A DNA stretch of 64,000 nt, from contig SWBL01000126.1 of the NCBI GenBank assembly GCA_024195585.1, positions 62,001 through 126,000 on the forward strand. The letters are read 5' to 3'. Each line of letters begins with the position of its first letter. Position 1 is the stretch's first letter. The notes under the pieces were generated by a model, which had not been told where the DNA came from, ran no database searches, and worked only from the letters and a program-made list of their open reading frames with translations. Positions 10,134-21,307 of the stretch are shown one piece after another. The stretch is from Aureobasidium sp. EXF-3400. Its lineage: Eukaryota; Ascomycota; Dothideomycetes; Dothideales; Saccotheciaceae. Both the position numbers and the translations under genes were made by a program.

Positions 10134-10228
10134 TGGAGTAGCTGGGAATCGAACCCAGAACCTTCTCCAACTCAGTAATGCTCGAAGAGCAATGCTAAGA
10201 AGATGTCATACCACTAGACCACAACCCC
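10134..10228 (-). tRNA. tRNA-Ala(AGC) with a 23-base intron
   Basis: The minus strand folds as a full tRNA: acceptor GGGGTTG/CTACTCC, D arm GTC/GAC with GG in the loop, anticodon stem TCTTC/GGAGA with loop TTAGCAT (anticodon AGC), T arm CTGGG-TTCGATT-CCCAG and discriminator A73. The intron sits between positions 37 and 38, the eukaryotic site, and contains its own hairpin GCTC-TTC-GAGC. The acceptor has G3:U70, the alanine identity pair. Oddities are a U6:U67 mismatch and a D arm (GGTCTAGTGGTAT) that resembles Pro/Glu tRNAs more than typical tRNA-Ala. The B box GGTTCGATTCC is intact. Confidence 0.88.
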
Positions 10229-10998
10229 TTTCGATGTTAGAAGTTGAGCTGTCATCCTCTATGATTTTTTGCTATGTGCGCTTGGACCGAGGTTCAGCCA
10301 TGGCCGCTCTGGCTGTCGCAGCTGACCTGGAGGATTTGCAATGCCTGTTTGTCTCAGGTCGAGTGCTGCGAAAGTACGGTCAAAAGGATATAATTCTCGC
10401 AAAGCTTGGAAGTAGACAACGGAATATTGCTACCAGACAACACGAGCGAGCGTGGTTATGGCTCCTGATGGCGTAGCAAAGAACCTGCTTGTGTCGATGA
10501 TGAAGCCAAGCTTCCTTCTCTCTGCTTCGCCGATTAAAAGCCACATCCTTCCAACATCTCAGGCCTTAGAACCAACGTCGACCACGTCATGTAACATTTC
10601 GTCGGCCCGGTATACCATGTTATTTAACCGCGATCGCCTGAGGAACCCTCGGGAGGTCAGTTTTCTCTGTGGAGGCTGGTGCGGGGATCGTGGGGCGGAC
10701 CAGTGATCATCCCAATCGCCTTTGTCGATCATCTGACCAAGTCCACGAACTGCTATTGTTCCTCCAACCAGCGACAAGCATGAAGCAATATACCGCGTGG
10801 TGCCTGCGTCCGACCGTGGGTGAAGAATCCTTTTCGGCAGGTTTGCTCCGTTGATATGTAAGGGCAGACGCATGGGTGGATGAATTGAAATCTACCGTGT
10901 TGATGCACTGAGAAGAGGCATGCAGAGGTAGGTTGGAATAAATACGGGTTGGATTCGCTCGTTTCTATGAGAGAGTCAAAATTCAAGAGCAGTTCAGC
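10229..10998. other. Intergenic region before the GH93 gene
   Basis: About 770 bases without a recognisable gene. The small frames lack any family motif. The last 200 bases presumably hold the promoter of the secreted hydrolase at 10999; a weak AAATACGGG element sits about 60 bases upstream of its ATG, but no strong TATA box is seen. Confidence 0.3.
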
Positions 10999-12171
10999 AT
11001 GAGATTCGTTTCGCTACTGACAGGCGCTGCCGCATTGGCAACTTCGGCTGTTGCTCAATACACCAATAGCACACAGACCGGCGACATCAACCAAGTGAAC
11101 ATCTTCACGCCGCCGAGCAATTACACCATTCCTCGCACCCTCTATGCAAGAACTTTGTTGTTGAATCAAGACTGCGAAGAGGACAATGTCATTCTGGCGA
11201 CTTGGGAGAACTACCTCTACAACAACAACTCAAACCCATACTTCCCCATCTATCAATCATATGATGGTGGCCACACCTGGTCGGAGCGATCTCGTGTGTA
11301 TGATCAGGTCAACGGATGGGGATTGAGGTATCAACCTTTCCTTTATGAGCTTTCCGAACCTATTGGCAACTTCTCAGCTGGCACCATCTTGCTTGCCGGT
11401 AACTCCATCCCTCAGGATCTTTCCGAGACTCAACTTGAACTCTACGCCAGCACGGACAAGGGATACACGTGGAAATTTGTCTCTCACGTTGCTCACGGTG
11501 GCGAGGCTCTTCCCAACAACGGACTCACTCCCGTCTGGGAGCCTTTCTTGATGACCTACAACAACACTCTCATCTACTACTACTCTGACCAACGCGACCC
11601 CCGTTACGGCCAAAAACTAGTCCATCAGGTCTCTTCCAACTTGCTCACCTGGGACCCTGTAGTCGACGACGTCGTCTATGACACCTATGACTTCCGCCCC
11701 GGCATGGCGATTGTTTCCGCCCTGCCCTTTGGCCAATACATCATGACGTACGAATTCTACGGCGCCAAAGAGGTGGATTTTGCAGTCTACTACCGCATCT
11801 CCAACGATCCTACAAACTTCAACGCCAGTGTCGGATACCCACTAGTCGCCACCGATGGCTCTGTTCCCTATGGCAGTCCTTACAATGTGTGGACACCTGT
11901 GGGTGGTGATCTAGGCACTATTGTCGTTAGCTGCGGTAATCTCGGTCAAGTATACTTGAACCACAATCTCGGTGCTCCGAGTGCGTGGACGAAAATCAAG
12001 ACCGTAGAGCCTGCGTCGTATAGCAGAAGTTTGTTGGTCTTGCCTGGTCAGGAGGATATCCTGATTGCTGGGGGTGGTGTCTTGAACGGTGAGGATAATT
12101 CTGTTACGGCAAGTTCGGTCAATATTAAGCCCAAGGCTCCTGCATTTGCCTTCTGCAATGTCAAAAGATAA
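10999..12171 (+). CDS. Secreted GH93-type exo-arabinanase (BNR/Asp-box beta-propeller)
   Basis: A 390-residue single-exon gene. The signal peptide is residues 1-19 (cleavage near AVA-Q). Asp-box-like repeats SYDGGHTW (about residues 88-95) and STDKGYTW are visible, along with several N-glycosylation sequons. The overall length and the WENY, PVWEPF and YYYSDQRDP blocks fit fungal family 93 exo-1,5-alpha-L-arabinobiohydrolases, which release arabinobiose from pectic arabinan. A generic sialidase-fold hydrolase is the alternative. The C-terminus ends shortly after the last blade with no carbohydrate-binding module. It probably acts outside the cell in plant cell-wall breakdown. Confidence 0.8.
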   Translation: MRFVSLLTGAAALATSAVAQYTNSTQTGDINQVNIFTPPSNYTIPRTLYARTLLLNQDCEEDNVILATWENYLYNNNSNPYFPIYQSYDGGHTWSERSRVYDQVNGWGLRYQPFLYELSEPIGNFSAGTILLAGNSIPQDLSETQLELYASTDKGYTWKFVSHVAHGGEALPNNGLTPVWEPFLMTYNNTLIYYYSDQRDPRYGQKLVHQVSSNLLTWDPVVDDVVYDTYDFRPGMAIVSALPFGQYIMTYEFYGAKEVDFAVYYRISNDPTNFNASVGYPLVATDGSVPYGSPYNVWTPVGGDLGTIVVSCGNLGQVYLNHNLGAPSAWTKIKTVEPASYSRSLLVLPGQEDILIAGGGVLNGEDNSVTASSVNIKPKAPAFAFCNVKR

Positions 12172-13030
12172 ATGGCCGATCTCTATAGAGGTTGTATATT
12201 GCAGATATGGTGTATTTTAAACACGATGGATTCCTCACTTCTTTTGACCAAAGCGCTAGGATCAAAACGTGCACAAAAATGAGATTCAATCAAACCATCA
12301 TGCTAATCCCCGGTCGTTCGGGAACTAGTTTCCTCGTAGGTGGATAGAGCGTTTAGATAGGTTACTCCGCACCTATGCAAATCAATACCCCCATAATCTT
12401 GTCCCATTCTTTACCGGTGATGTGGACTCATGGATCTTTGATTCAAGCCGCATCTTTGAGAATCGACAACGCGATTGTTGTAATCACGAAGAGAATAGAC
12501 AATCACTGTACCAGATACAAACAATATCGACTTGCTGAATGGTAGACTGAGTGGTGCTCTTCCACTAAAATGCTGTCTCATGTGTATTGCTCAACCCGAT
12601 TGATACTTCGTTGATCGTCAAATGCTTGGTTGTTTGCGAATCCTTTGATTTTATGCCTCTCCATCGAGCCCACACTGCATAGTCTGACTACATCTGATAG
12701 CTCGTCTCTCCTCCAAAAGAAGATGACTCTGAGCCAAGCCCGATTTGGCTTTATCTCAATGGTGATATGCTTTTGTTCAGCATCAATCTCATGTTGCAGA
12801 GAGTCGTGAACCGAAGCAGAATCGTGCGCGTGAAAAGTAAGAGGTGCTTGATGTACAGCTCCAAGGGTCCAAGTGATGCTGTGAGTCGTATTGATGCGTA
12901 TTCGAGCTGGTCATGAGGTAGGCATAGCGCAAGTCTTGTTGAAGTCGGTCTCCAAAAGCCCTGTCGTCGGTAGCGCAATTTGTCCATCTGAGTGTTGCAT
13001 GCTGACCCATATCGTTCCAGCAAAACCACA
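12172..13030. other. Intergenic region between two convergent genes
   Basis: About 860 bases between the 3' ends of the GH93 and SNU23 genes. No gene, repeat or RNA recognised. Composition is ordinary and somewhat AT-rich. It should hold both terminators. Confidence 0.3.
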
Positions 13031-13684
13031 TCACCCATCAACAGATAATCCCATCATTCTCAACCTCAACCTTGACCTCTTGCTCCCCATCTCCCCCTTG
13101 TTCTTCCTCCTCTTCTCATTCCTCCTCCTCCTCTTCTCCGCCCTCTCTTTCTCCTCTTCTTCCCTCGCAACCTCCAACCTCGTCCCCAAATCTACCGTCT
13201 CCTTCGCCTTTTCTTCTTCTCTTTTCCTCTTCAACCACTCCAACCTCTCAACCACATCTTCCAACGTCGCTCTCTTGACTTCGCCACTTTGCCCCGTGGC
13301 GTACAAATGCTGTTTACTGTTCAAATGCTCCACAAATTGTAGATTGTCTTTGAATGTCAAGTCACAAGCATCGCAGTAAAACCCCGCGCCTTTGCCCTTT
13401 TTGCCCACTGCCGAGCCCGCAGGCACCAACATGGTCTTGCCGATCTGTGCAGAGACATCCAAGCGTGCTTTTCGCGCTTCCGTGTCGCGAGCATCGGGCG
13501 GTGTACTGGCTCGTCGGTGGTACTTCTTGCCTGCAGCGGCGGCTTCGTATTTTGCACGTCCTTCGTCTTTGAGCTTTTGTTCGCGCTTTGCCGCCTTCTG
13601 CGCATATTCTTCGCGATCCCAGGTTTTGCGGAATGAGGTGTCGCTGGCGGGGGCACCGCCGTAGGCGCCTTTGCGATCGGCCAT
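13031..13684 (-). CDS. SNU23: U4/U6.U5 tri-snRNP component Snu23 (ZMAT2-like)
   Basis: A 217-residue single-exon gene starting at the ATG at 13684 (MADRKGAYGG); the frame is open upstream but the extra sequence is not protein-like. Snu23 is a small spliceosomal protein of the B complex. The N-terminal RKTWDREEYAQKAAKRE block is the family hallmark. A U1-type C2H2 finger follows (YCDACDLTF...HLNSKQH, spacing CX2CX12HX5H), then a lysine/arginine/glutamate-rich helical tail (LEWLKRKREEEK). Length matches fungal orthologues. The last 20 residues (SKRSRLRLRMMGLSVDG) include the short hydrophobic end often seen in ZMAT2. Confidence 0.92.
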   Translation of the reverse strand: MADRKGAYGGAPASDTSFRKTWDREEYAQKAAKREQKLKDEGRAKYEAAAAGKKYHRRASTPPDARDTEARKARLDVSAQIGKTMLVPAGSAVGKKGKGAGFYCDACDLTFKDNLQFVEHLNSKQHLYATGQSGEVKRATLEDVVERLEWLKRKREEEKAKETVDLGTRLEVAREEEEKERAEKRRRRNEKRRKNKGEMGSKRSRLRLRMMGLSVDG

Positions 13685-14239
13685 TGGTGGTTGCTTTGTG
13701 AAGATGCAGTGGGTGTGATGAGCAGATGTGATGAGCAGATGTGAGGTTCGGGCGAGTCTGCAATGTAGAGGATAGTTCGGTGATGGGCGGGGCGGAGTTT
13801 GGTGATTTGAGAGGCTTGAGAATTGATTTGTGATTGAAAGTGACGAAAGGTTAAGTATGGCGCTGCGAGCTTTTGAAGATGGGAGAATGTGGGGAAGCTC
13901 TTTAGACAGGGTCACTCGGTTTCCAAAGACATTACCCGTATTCAAGACTTCACTTCATGACGGAAAACAGGTCTGAAACAACAAAATTATGATATGTGGA
14001 TGTCTTTACCGTCTCCAAGAGTCACAACATACAGTAATATGTAATTAGGGCATGTCCTTAGTCACACATGGTTCATATACTTCACGAGATTGTTCCCATT
14101 GATTACGACCATCCTGAGACACCAAAACTGAGTTTGAAAGCAAGAATAATTCTTGAAGCTGCACTAGTCTTTATGATTGCCACTCCCATACTTCGTCAAT
14201 AACGTTTTGCCACCACTCGGCGGTCCCAGCAGCAGACTC
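13685..14239. other. Intergenic region between SNU23 and RAT1
   Basis: About 555 bases on the 5' side of SNU23 and the 3' side of RAT1. No additional gene seen. The first 150 bases have GATGAGCAGATGTGATGAGCAGATGTGA-like short duplications (two copies of a 14-mer around 13715-13742), perhaps a leader or promoter feature of SNU23. Confidence 0.35.
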
Positions 14240-17200
14240 CTAATATCTATCGTAGCCACCTCTGCCACGGCCACCACCTCCTCTTCCTCCACGGCCGCGA
14301 TATCCGCCGCCATTGTTGTCTCTGCCACCATTGTAGCCGCCACCTCCGTAGCCTCCTCCGTTGTTGTAGCCACCGCCATTGTTATTGTAGCCGCCACCAT
14401 AACCGCCTTGATGCTGAGGAGGAGGAGGGACAGCCATACCAGGCATCCAGCCTGGAGGTGGCGGTGGAGGAAGACCGCCACCGCCATTTCTGCCAAAGTG
14501 TGCTGCAGCTTGTGCAGCAAGACCAGGTGGGAGGTTCTGGAAGCCGCCGGGAGGAGGTGGTGCGCCGTAGCCATTACCACGACCATAACCATCATTACGG
14601 GGGCCGTTGTTATAGCCTCCGTTTCCTCCGCCTCTGCCACCTCTGTACCCGCCATTGTTTCCTCCATATCCATTGTTGTTATAGCCATTGCCACCACCAC
14701 CACCACCAGCATTGTAGTCAATGCGGCCACGACCTCCTTGATCATACAGTGGCGCTCCTCCAAACTGTCTACCTGACTTTTGTGACTTTTGCCTTGTTGC
14801 TTCAATGTCGCTGTAGTCAAGAACAGGGTTGGGAGGTATTAATCCAGGCAAGAGCATGCTCTTGTGGACGGTGTTGGTAGGAGGCATGACGTAGTGGACA
14901 GTGATACTTTGATCGTCATCAATATCCTGGAATGGTGTAGCGCCAGGAAGGGGGAATGAGAGCGATGATGAGGGAAGGTAATCCTCATTCTTCTCGACCT
15001 TACCAGCCAAACCCTCAGACACTTGAGGGTTCAAGCTGAAGTTGCCAGCATTAGCCTTTTTGGAGTAGAAATTTGTAGCCACATCCTCATACAAAGGATG
15101 TTTTGTGCTGAAGAGCAACGCATCGTGACCGAAAGCGTTGCGAGACTTTTCGTCTTCGGTAAGAAGGGGATACTTTGTGGCCATGGCATCAAGCAAGCGT
15201 TTCGCATCGATGAACGGCAAAAGGGCAATACCTTGCCAGGCAAACTTCTTGCCATTGAGATCTACCACAAAGTCTTCGGGGTAGAAGTCCTTGATGTCGG
15301 AATCTTCGTCAGTCATGAGAGGGTGGAAGACGGCGGGCAAAACGTGATTACTGCGAGCCGGCATGACACCCATGAGTTGCTCGTAAGGTCTGAAAGGTTT
15401 GCCCTTCTTAAAGTCAAGGGTCATTTTCTCAAGGTCAACGAAATCAGCTGCAAAAGGAGCGTAGTGATGGGGGTAGTACCAGGTCCAGCTGGCACATCCC
15501 TGGAAGTAGTAAAGCAATACCCAAGCAAGACCCTCGACATAGTCACGAGCAACCTGGTGGCGGAAGTCGATGTCTCCAGCTGGGACATGGAACTTCTGCT
15601 CGTAGTAACGATCAGCATAACCAGGCTCCCAGAGCATGACAGTGTCCTCGGCAGGAGCATCGGGGTCCTTGGCAGGACCATCTTGAGCCGGATCAGGAGA
15701 ATTGCGGCCGGGAGTTCCAGAATCGTTATCATTGTCTTCGACCTTACGTTTGCCAAGAACCGAAGCAGGAGATGTCTCGGTCGAAGCATCAACAGTGCTC
15801 ATTAGTTGATCGACAGCATCCTTCTGAGATTCAGCAGGAGTTCCGTTCTTCTGAGCCATCAGCTTCTCTTTCAAGACAGCTGCAGCGCTTTTGTTGGCAA
15901 CGTTGGCCTTGTTGACAACCATATCGTGGGTCATGTAACGAGGGTCGGCACCAGTTTGAGCAGAACCAGGGGCAAATGTAGGCAGGGCGTTGATATCGGG
16001 TATCATCTCACCACGCTTGCGACTGCCCATGTACTGACCAGCAGGAGTAGCGGGAGCATCGCCCATGTCAGGGCCACCAGATCTACGAGCGCGCTTGTTT
16101 GCCTGTTGAGCCCTACGTTTCGCGGCAGCGTCCTTGCGCTCCTCGACCTCCTTTCTACGCTTGAAAATAGCATCTTCTTGCTTGGCAAGACCCTCAAGAA
16201 TGAGCTGAGCGCGAGCGAGGTCAACATGACCGTCCTTTGTGACATAACCTCCCATTGTAGGAATATTGTCTTTCCAGATGGCGATCAACGTGTCGATACC
16301 CTGTTCACGAATGTCCAGAGAGGGCAGATGAGGCAAGAAATCGTTTCCAACAAAGAAACACATGAAGACCCAGTCGTCCAGCGCGCGTTCTAGGTCGAAT
16401 TTGAAGGGCTGGTTAGGAACACTCATTTCGACAGCCAGGTACTCGCGCAGAACAGCAACATGCAGCCAGATAAAAGGCTTCAGAGGAGCACCGCCCTTCT
16501 TCTCACCAAAATCGCCCTCCTTCTTGGCAGGCACACCCTTGCACTCAGCAGCCATGTGTCCAGGCTGATTGCAGATGCGACAACATCCAGGCTTTGTGTC
16601 GTTGGCGAAAACGTCTTCGCGCAAAATGCGGAAATGGGGTTCATGAGTAGCCAGACCCAGCATGATCAAATCAGCATCCAGACCGTACATGACGTGGCGG
16701 GTGTTAGGGTCGTGCTGGGGTGAGTTTCTTTGAGAGCGCACAAACTGCATGATCTTGTGCTCTCCCTCTCCAGGAACAGTTGCATCGGAGATGATGACCT
16801 TGAGCTTCTCCCAAGCAGGGTCGGTGTTGAGCTTGTAAGAGCACCAATAGCGCAGACTGGCGGCAAGAATGTCCATGAAGGGGGTTCCGGGAGTGATGGC
16901 GTTACTATCCCAGGTCTTCTTTGGCTTGCCATCTCCACCCTCGGGCTCCTTGCCTTGCGAACGGAGCATTTTGAAGAATTCCTCCTTTTCCTTGTCCTTC
17001 TCAGCAGCTTCCTGGGCGGCACGGAAACGTCTTGATCGTTGCTGGTTCATCTTTGCTCTGGGGGCGACACCGTCGACGGCGATCATGAGAAGCTTGCGGG
17101 GTCTGACCATGTTGACAACACGCTCGGTATATTCGAAGACGGCCAACATCATGTCCTCCTCAGTCTCGGGAGGAGGGCGATCCTCAGGATGGGAACAGGG

Positions 17201-17380
17201 ATGAACGATACCGTTCATGTCGAGATACAGGTTGTCGAATTCTTCGCCATTGGGATTGGGCTTGCGGGCATCGATGGGGATCTTTTCACCGTCGACATCG
17301 ATGGGATGGTCCTCGATGACGGGCGAGATGATCTTGGGGTACTTTTGCGACAGCCATCTGAACAAGGCGGGAACACCCAT
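14240..17380 (-). CDS. RAT1: Nuclear 5'-3' exoribonuclease Rat1 (XRN2)
   Basis: A 1046-residue gene in one exon. Rat1 degrades 5'-monophosphate RNA in the nucleus, terminates RNA polymerase II by the torpedo mechanism and matures rRNA and snoRNA. The N-terminus MGVPALFRWLSQKYPKI is the XRN signature. Acidic active-site blocks follow: DMNGIVHP, VDGVAPRAKMNQQRSRRF, EGEHKIM, GLDADLIMLGL and GNDFLPH. A CCHC knuckle (CRICNQPGHMAAEC, about residues 270) is present, as usual in fungal Rat1. The C-terminal 180 residues are an RGG/NNGGY low-complexity tail, whose antisense frames look open but are not genes. It is divergent to USO1. Confidence 0.97.
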   Translation of the reverse strand: MGVPALFRWLSQKYPKIISPVIEDHPIDVDGEKIPIDARKPNPNGEEFDNLYLDMNGIVHPCSHPEDRPPPETEEDMMLAVFEYTERVVNMVRPRKLLMIAVDGVAPRAKMNQQRSRRFRAAQEAAEKDKEKEEFFKMLRSQGKEPEGGDGKPKKTWDSNAITPGTPFMDILAASLRYWCSYKLNTDPAWEKLKVIISDATVPGEGEHKIMQFVRSQRNSPQHDPNTRHVMYGLDADLIMLGLATHEPHFRILREDVFANDTKPGCCRICNQPGHMAAECKGVPAKKEGDFGEKKGGAPLKPFIWLHVAVLREYLAVEMSVPNQPFKFDLERALDDWVFMCFFVGNDFLPHLPSLDIREQGIDTLIAIWKDNIPTMGGYVTKDGHVDLARAQLILEGLAKQEDAIFKRRKEVEERKDAAAKRRAQQANKRARRSGGPDMGDAPATPAGQYMGSRKRGEMIPDINALPTFAPGSAQTGADPRYMTHDMVVNKANVANKSAAAVLKEKLMAQKNGTPAESQKDAVDQLMSTVDASTETSPASVLGKRKVEDNDNDSGTPGRNSPDPAQDGPAKDPDAPAEDTVMLWEPGYADRYYEQKFHVPAGDIDFRHQVARDYVEGLAWVLLYYFQGCASWTWYYPHHYAPFAADFVDLEKMTLDFKKGKPFRPYEQLMGVMPARSNHVLPAVFHPLMTDEDSDIKDFYPEDFVVDLNGKKFAWQGIALLPFIDAKRLLDAMATKYPLLTEDEKSRNAFGHDALLFSTKHPLYEDVATNFYSKKANAGNFSLNPQVSEGLAGKVEKNEDYLPSSSLSFPLPGATPFQDIDDDQSITVHYVMPPTNTVHKSMLLPGLIPPNPVLDYSDIEATRQKSQKSGRQFGGAPLYDQGGRGRIDYNAGGGGGGNGYNNNGYGGNNGGYRGGRGGGNGGYNNGPRNDGYGRGNGYGAPPPPGGFQNLPPGLAAQAAAHFGRNGGGGLPPPPPPGWMPGMAVPPPPQHQGGYGGGYNNNGGGYNNGGGYGGGGYNGGRDNNGGGYRGRGGRGGGGRGRGGYDRY

Positions 17381-17823
17381 GTTGGCGTGGTGGTCGGGGG
17401 AGTTCTTGGTTGGTATTGACGATTTCTAGACGGAGCTCATCGGGGTTTGCAAAGGTGACGATCTGACCGGGTGTGCTTGACTGAAAACTGGCAAGGAAAC
17501 AGGTCAAGTCAGTGGTTGCGACCTGGATGACGCGGGAAACAGGGGCGACAGAAGGATGCGAAGGCGCAAAAATGGGACAAAGTCAGCTTGACTTCTTAGC
17601 AGAGACTGACTTGACTTGAACGCTTCATCGACTTGCGGAGTCGCGCTCGCTCCACTAAGAATTGCACGGCTTTCGGACTTAAGAGACTACTGACTCGGAT
17701 TGTCATGCTTCGTATCGATACACGACTCGCGCAAAGTGGAATAGGAGCTGTCCTTTTTGGTGGCATGGTCATTGTTTTTGGTCACTTCCACTTTCGGATA
17801 GATGGCGTGAAAGAGATCCGAAC
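17381..17823. promoter_or_regulatory. Bidirectional RAT1-USO1 promoter
   Basis: 443 bases separate the two start codons. No TATA box near either ATG. The repeated motif GACTTGACTTGAACG/GACTTG around 17592-17625 and CTGACTTG copies could be shared elements. The arrangement suggests a constitutive housekeeping promoter. Confidence 0.4.
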
Positions 17824-20800
17824 ATGTTGAAGGCGCCAATCAAGCAAACAGCCGGCGACACCATCGCAACCCTGTCGTCGCGCCTGTCATCGGCCACTCT
17901 CCTCGAAGACAGACGTGCTGCTATCCTCGGTCTGCGCTCATTTGCCAAACAATATCCCGCTTCCGTCGCCAGTGGTTCCCTCCGCGATCTCATTGCTGTC
18001 CTCCGTACCGACGGTCTTGGCCTGACAAAGGATGGAGAGGGAGATGTCGACACCGTCCGTCTGGTCCTCGAGACACTTCTTATGCTGTTCGAGCCCGATC
18101 GTGAGAGCCCCGAGGCCAGCGAAGACATTGCCCTGTGGTTGGCCGACGAATTCAGTCAGGTATGTCTTCCCCTTGAGAATGACATGGTTTGCGCGAGACT
18201 GAGCTAAGGCCCAGCGTCAAGACAACATTACCATTCTGCTAGACCTGCTCGACCAACCCGACTACTACGCTCGCATCTATTCTATCCAACTCCTTACTGC
18301 CATCTCGACCTCCAGACCTGAGAGAACTCAAGAATGCATCCTCCAGGCACCACTCGGAACTGCTAGACTGGTCGGTGTCCTGGATGACGGAAGAGACGCT
18401 GTGCGAAATGCTGCCCTGCTGCTGCTGGTCGATCTGACCAACGTCTCGCAAACTGAGTTGCAAAAGCTCATTGCTTTCGAAGACGCCTTCCAACGTACCT
18501 TCAACCTCATCCAGTCCGAGGGCGGTCTCTCAGAAGGTGGCATAGTGGCCCAGGACTGTCTCTCCTTGCTTGCCAACCTCATCCGTCACAGCCACTCCAA
18601 CCAGGCCCTGTTCCGCGAATCTGGCTGTGTTCCGCGCTTGATCGAATTGATCAAGCAGGCTTCGACTGTGCCTGACGGAGAAAACGACTTCAGCCGAAGC
18701 GATCGTGAGAAGAATGCTTGGGGCTTGCTTGCTGTCTTACGTCTCTTCCTCGAACGTGGTGAATTGGGTACCAAGCAGAACCAAGATGTCTTCTGGCGTA
18801 GTGGCGTGCTACACCTCGTCTTGACTCTGGCATTCGATGAGAGAGCCGCTCCACACATTCGCATGAACGCCCTAAAGACTTGCGCTGATGCCATCATCTT
18901 CAACGCTCCGTTGCAGGAGGCTTTTGCTTCATTCCAAGTCCCTGTCACAGCACAAGCCCCTGCTCCCGTGAATGGCGTTGCAGCCAAAGTCCAACCCAAA
19001 GTCATGTATGTCATTGAGGCTTTGCTCAACCTTGTACTTTCTGCTTCGCCCTCTCGTACCCCTGAATTGCGGTCTGCGGCCTGTTCCCTGATCAAGGCCT
19101 ATTTCCACAGCCACGATCGTATAAAGCTTCACTTCCTTCAGCGAGCTATTGCTGGATACACAGAGGGCGAAGAGGAGGATATCAACATTCTCAGCACACT
19201 CTTGAATGGTCCTCAGCTCGGTCCCGCCACTCCCGATCCACCTCGCTTCGCCTTTGCTAGTGATATCACATGCCAGCTCTTGTTTAACTTGCAAGACGCC
19301 AAGTCCATGCTCATGAGTGTGTCTGAAGGCGATGCTGACAAGGGCGAAGATGTCATCACGGCCATTCAAACCCTCTCCGGCCATCTTCTTTCATCCTTGC
19401 AAAACGACCTTGACCCTCAAATCTCCATCTCATACCTGAATCTACTCATCACTTTCCTTTTCGACGACCCCGCAGCTGTCAACGACTGCCTAGCGGAAGG
19501 TTCTTCTCTCATGGGTGTCTTGATCGATAATGCTCTTCTTACCGCAAATTCACAAGTTGCTTCAGATCCTATCAAGTCAACGTTACCTGGTCTCTCAGCT
19601 ATCTTGCTTGGCACGATCTACGAGTTCAGTACCAAAGACAGTCCCATTCCTCGACGAACGTTGCATCCCCTCTTGACCTCCAAACTTGGTCGACAAAAGT
19701 ACTTCGATGCTCTATTGCAGTTACGCCAAAACCCCATCATCCGCGATTCTGAGTTCCTTGCACCTGAGATTGAAGGTGCTGCTATACTGTTTGGCGACGA
19801 GTTTGTCGACTGGTTTAAAGATGAGTATGGTCGTCTCAAGCGAGTAATAGATCGCGAACCTGGCATTGAGGTCGTTCGTCCTTCAGACGTTGGTGTAGAT
19901 CGCGACGTTTTGGATGACTTACGGGAGAAGATCAAAGCTCGCGATGAGAAACTACAACAGATAGAGCAGGACGACCTGGCTGCCAAGCAGAAGTCAGACC
20001 AAGCCGAAGCAGAACACCGCCACCAGATACAAAGCTTGCAATCTTCACAGCGATCCATGGAAGCCGAAGTCGAACGCGTCAAGCGTATCAACGAAGCCCT
20101 GCAACGCGACCATGACACTGAGCTTCAACGAGTATCTGGCGAACTGCGCAGTCAACTTGCACAATTCCAACTCGAGAGCCGCAACAACCTCCAAACACTC
20201 CGCGATCAACACAAACAGGAGCTTGAACGTTTGAAGGGACAACACGGTGCTACTCTAGCCAGCGAGCGATCTCTATGGGAAGACAAGGCACGCAAGGCTG
20301 CCGAGCAAGCCACGCGCGACCAAAGGGCCGCTGTCGATAAGGCTGCAGAAGAACATCGCAAAGCTACAGAGCAGACTGCGGAGGAGCAACGCATGCGCGC
20401 CGATCAAGTCGCTTCTGAGCATCGCAAGGCCCTCGATGACCTCATCGCTACCGTACAACATAAAGACAAGACAATCAAAGAGCACGAGGCTACCATCTCT
20501 GATCATGCTCGCAGCGAGAAGATTCTCAAGCAAGAACATGCTGCTACAACAGCCGCTCTCGAAAAGCTTCGTTCAGAATTCGATACAAACAAGTCTGACA
20601 AGGCTAAGCTGGAAAAGGAACTCGAGACAACCAAGACCTTGCAGAAGGACCTCCAACAAGTCAACACAAAAGCTATGGCTCGTGTCAAGACACTTGAAGA
20701 AGAAGCCAAAGCCCGAGAAACCAAGATCCAAACCTTCAACTCTGAGATTTCCTCCTTGCAATCGGACCTCGACGCCAAGCAAAACAGGATCTCCGAGCTT

Positions 20801-21307
20801 GAGCAAGAAGTCTCAGGTCTTAAGCTGGAATTGGAAGGAGAAAGAAAAGGATACAATGATCTTGAAGCCGAACTCAACGATCTCAAATCCGCACACAGCA
20901 AACTCGAGACGTCAAATAAGGACTTTGAAACCCAAATCTCCGACCTCAAATCCAAGGCTAGTGCTTCCGATTCTTCAGACAAACTTAAAGCACTAGAGAA
21001 GGAACTGGCAGACACAAAGAAGAAACTCGATACCGCTTCTAACGAGTCCAAGAATAAGAAAGCTTCCAACGACGACACCACTGCAAAATTGGAAAAACAA
21101 TTGAAGGCACAGAAACAAGAGCTTGAAAAGGAAAAAGAAGAGGCCGGTAAAGCGAGAACAGAACTCGAAGATATGTTGATGGTGCTTGCAGATCTTGAAG
21201 AAAAGACCAAGGGATACAGGGAAAAGTTAAGGAAACATGGGGAGGAGGTTAGTGAGGATGAAGACGACGATGATGATGAAGATGACGACGAAGAGGAAGA
21301 GGAGTAG
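17824..21307 (+). CDS. USO1: ER-Golgi vesicle tethering factor Uso1 (p115)
   Basis: Two exons, 17824-18159 and 18215-21307, give 1142 residues; the intron of 55 bases has GTATGT and CCAG. Uso1 tethers COPII vesicles to the cis-Golgi with Rab1/Ypt1. The N-terminal 640 residues form the armadillo-like head (blocks such as ALLLLVDLTNVSQTE and QDCLSLLANLIRHSHSNQALFRESG). From about residue 680 to 1110 there is a long coiled-coil tail rich in Glu, Lys and Gln heptads. The protein ends with a run of Asp/Glu (acidic C-terminus), the p115 hallmark that binds GM130-type partners. The splice keeps ARM repeat continuity (DEFSQ joins RQDNITILLDLL). Confidence 0.95.

Noticed and set aside
14164..14820. 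Long antisense frames rich in Met/Ala/Thr and Ser/Ala
   Set aside because: They are mirror images of the RGG/NNGGY-coding tail of RAT1, whose GGN-rich codons leave open antisense frames.
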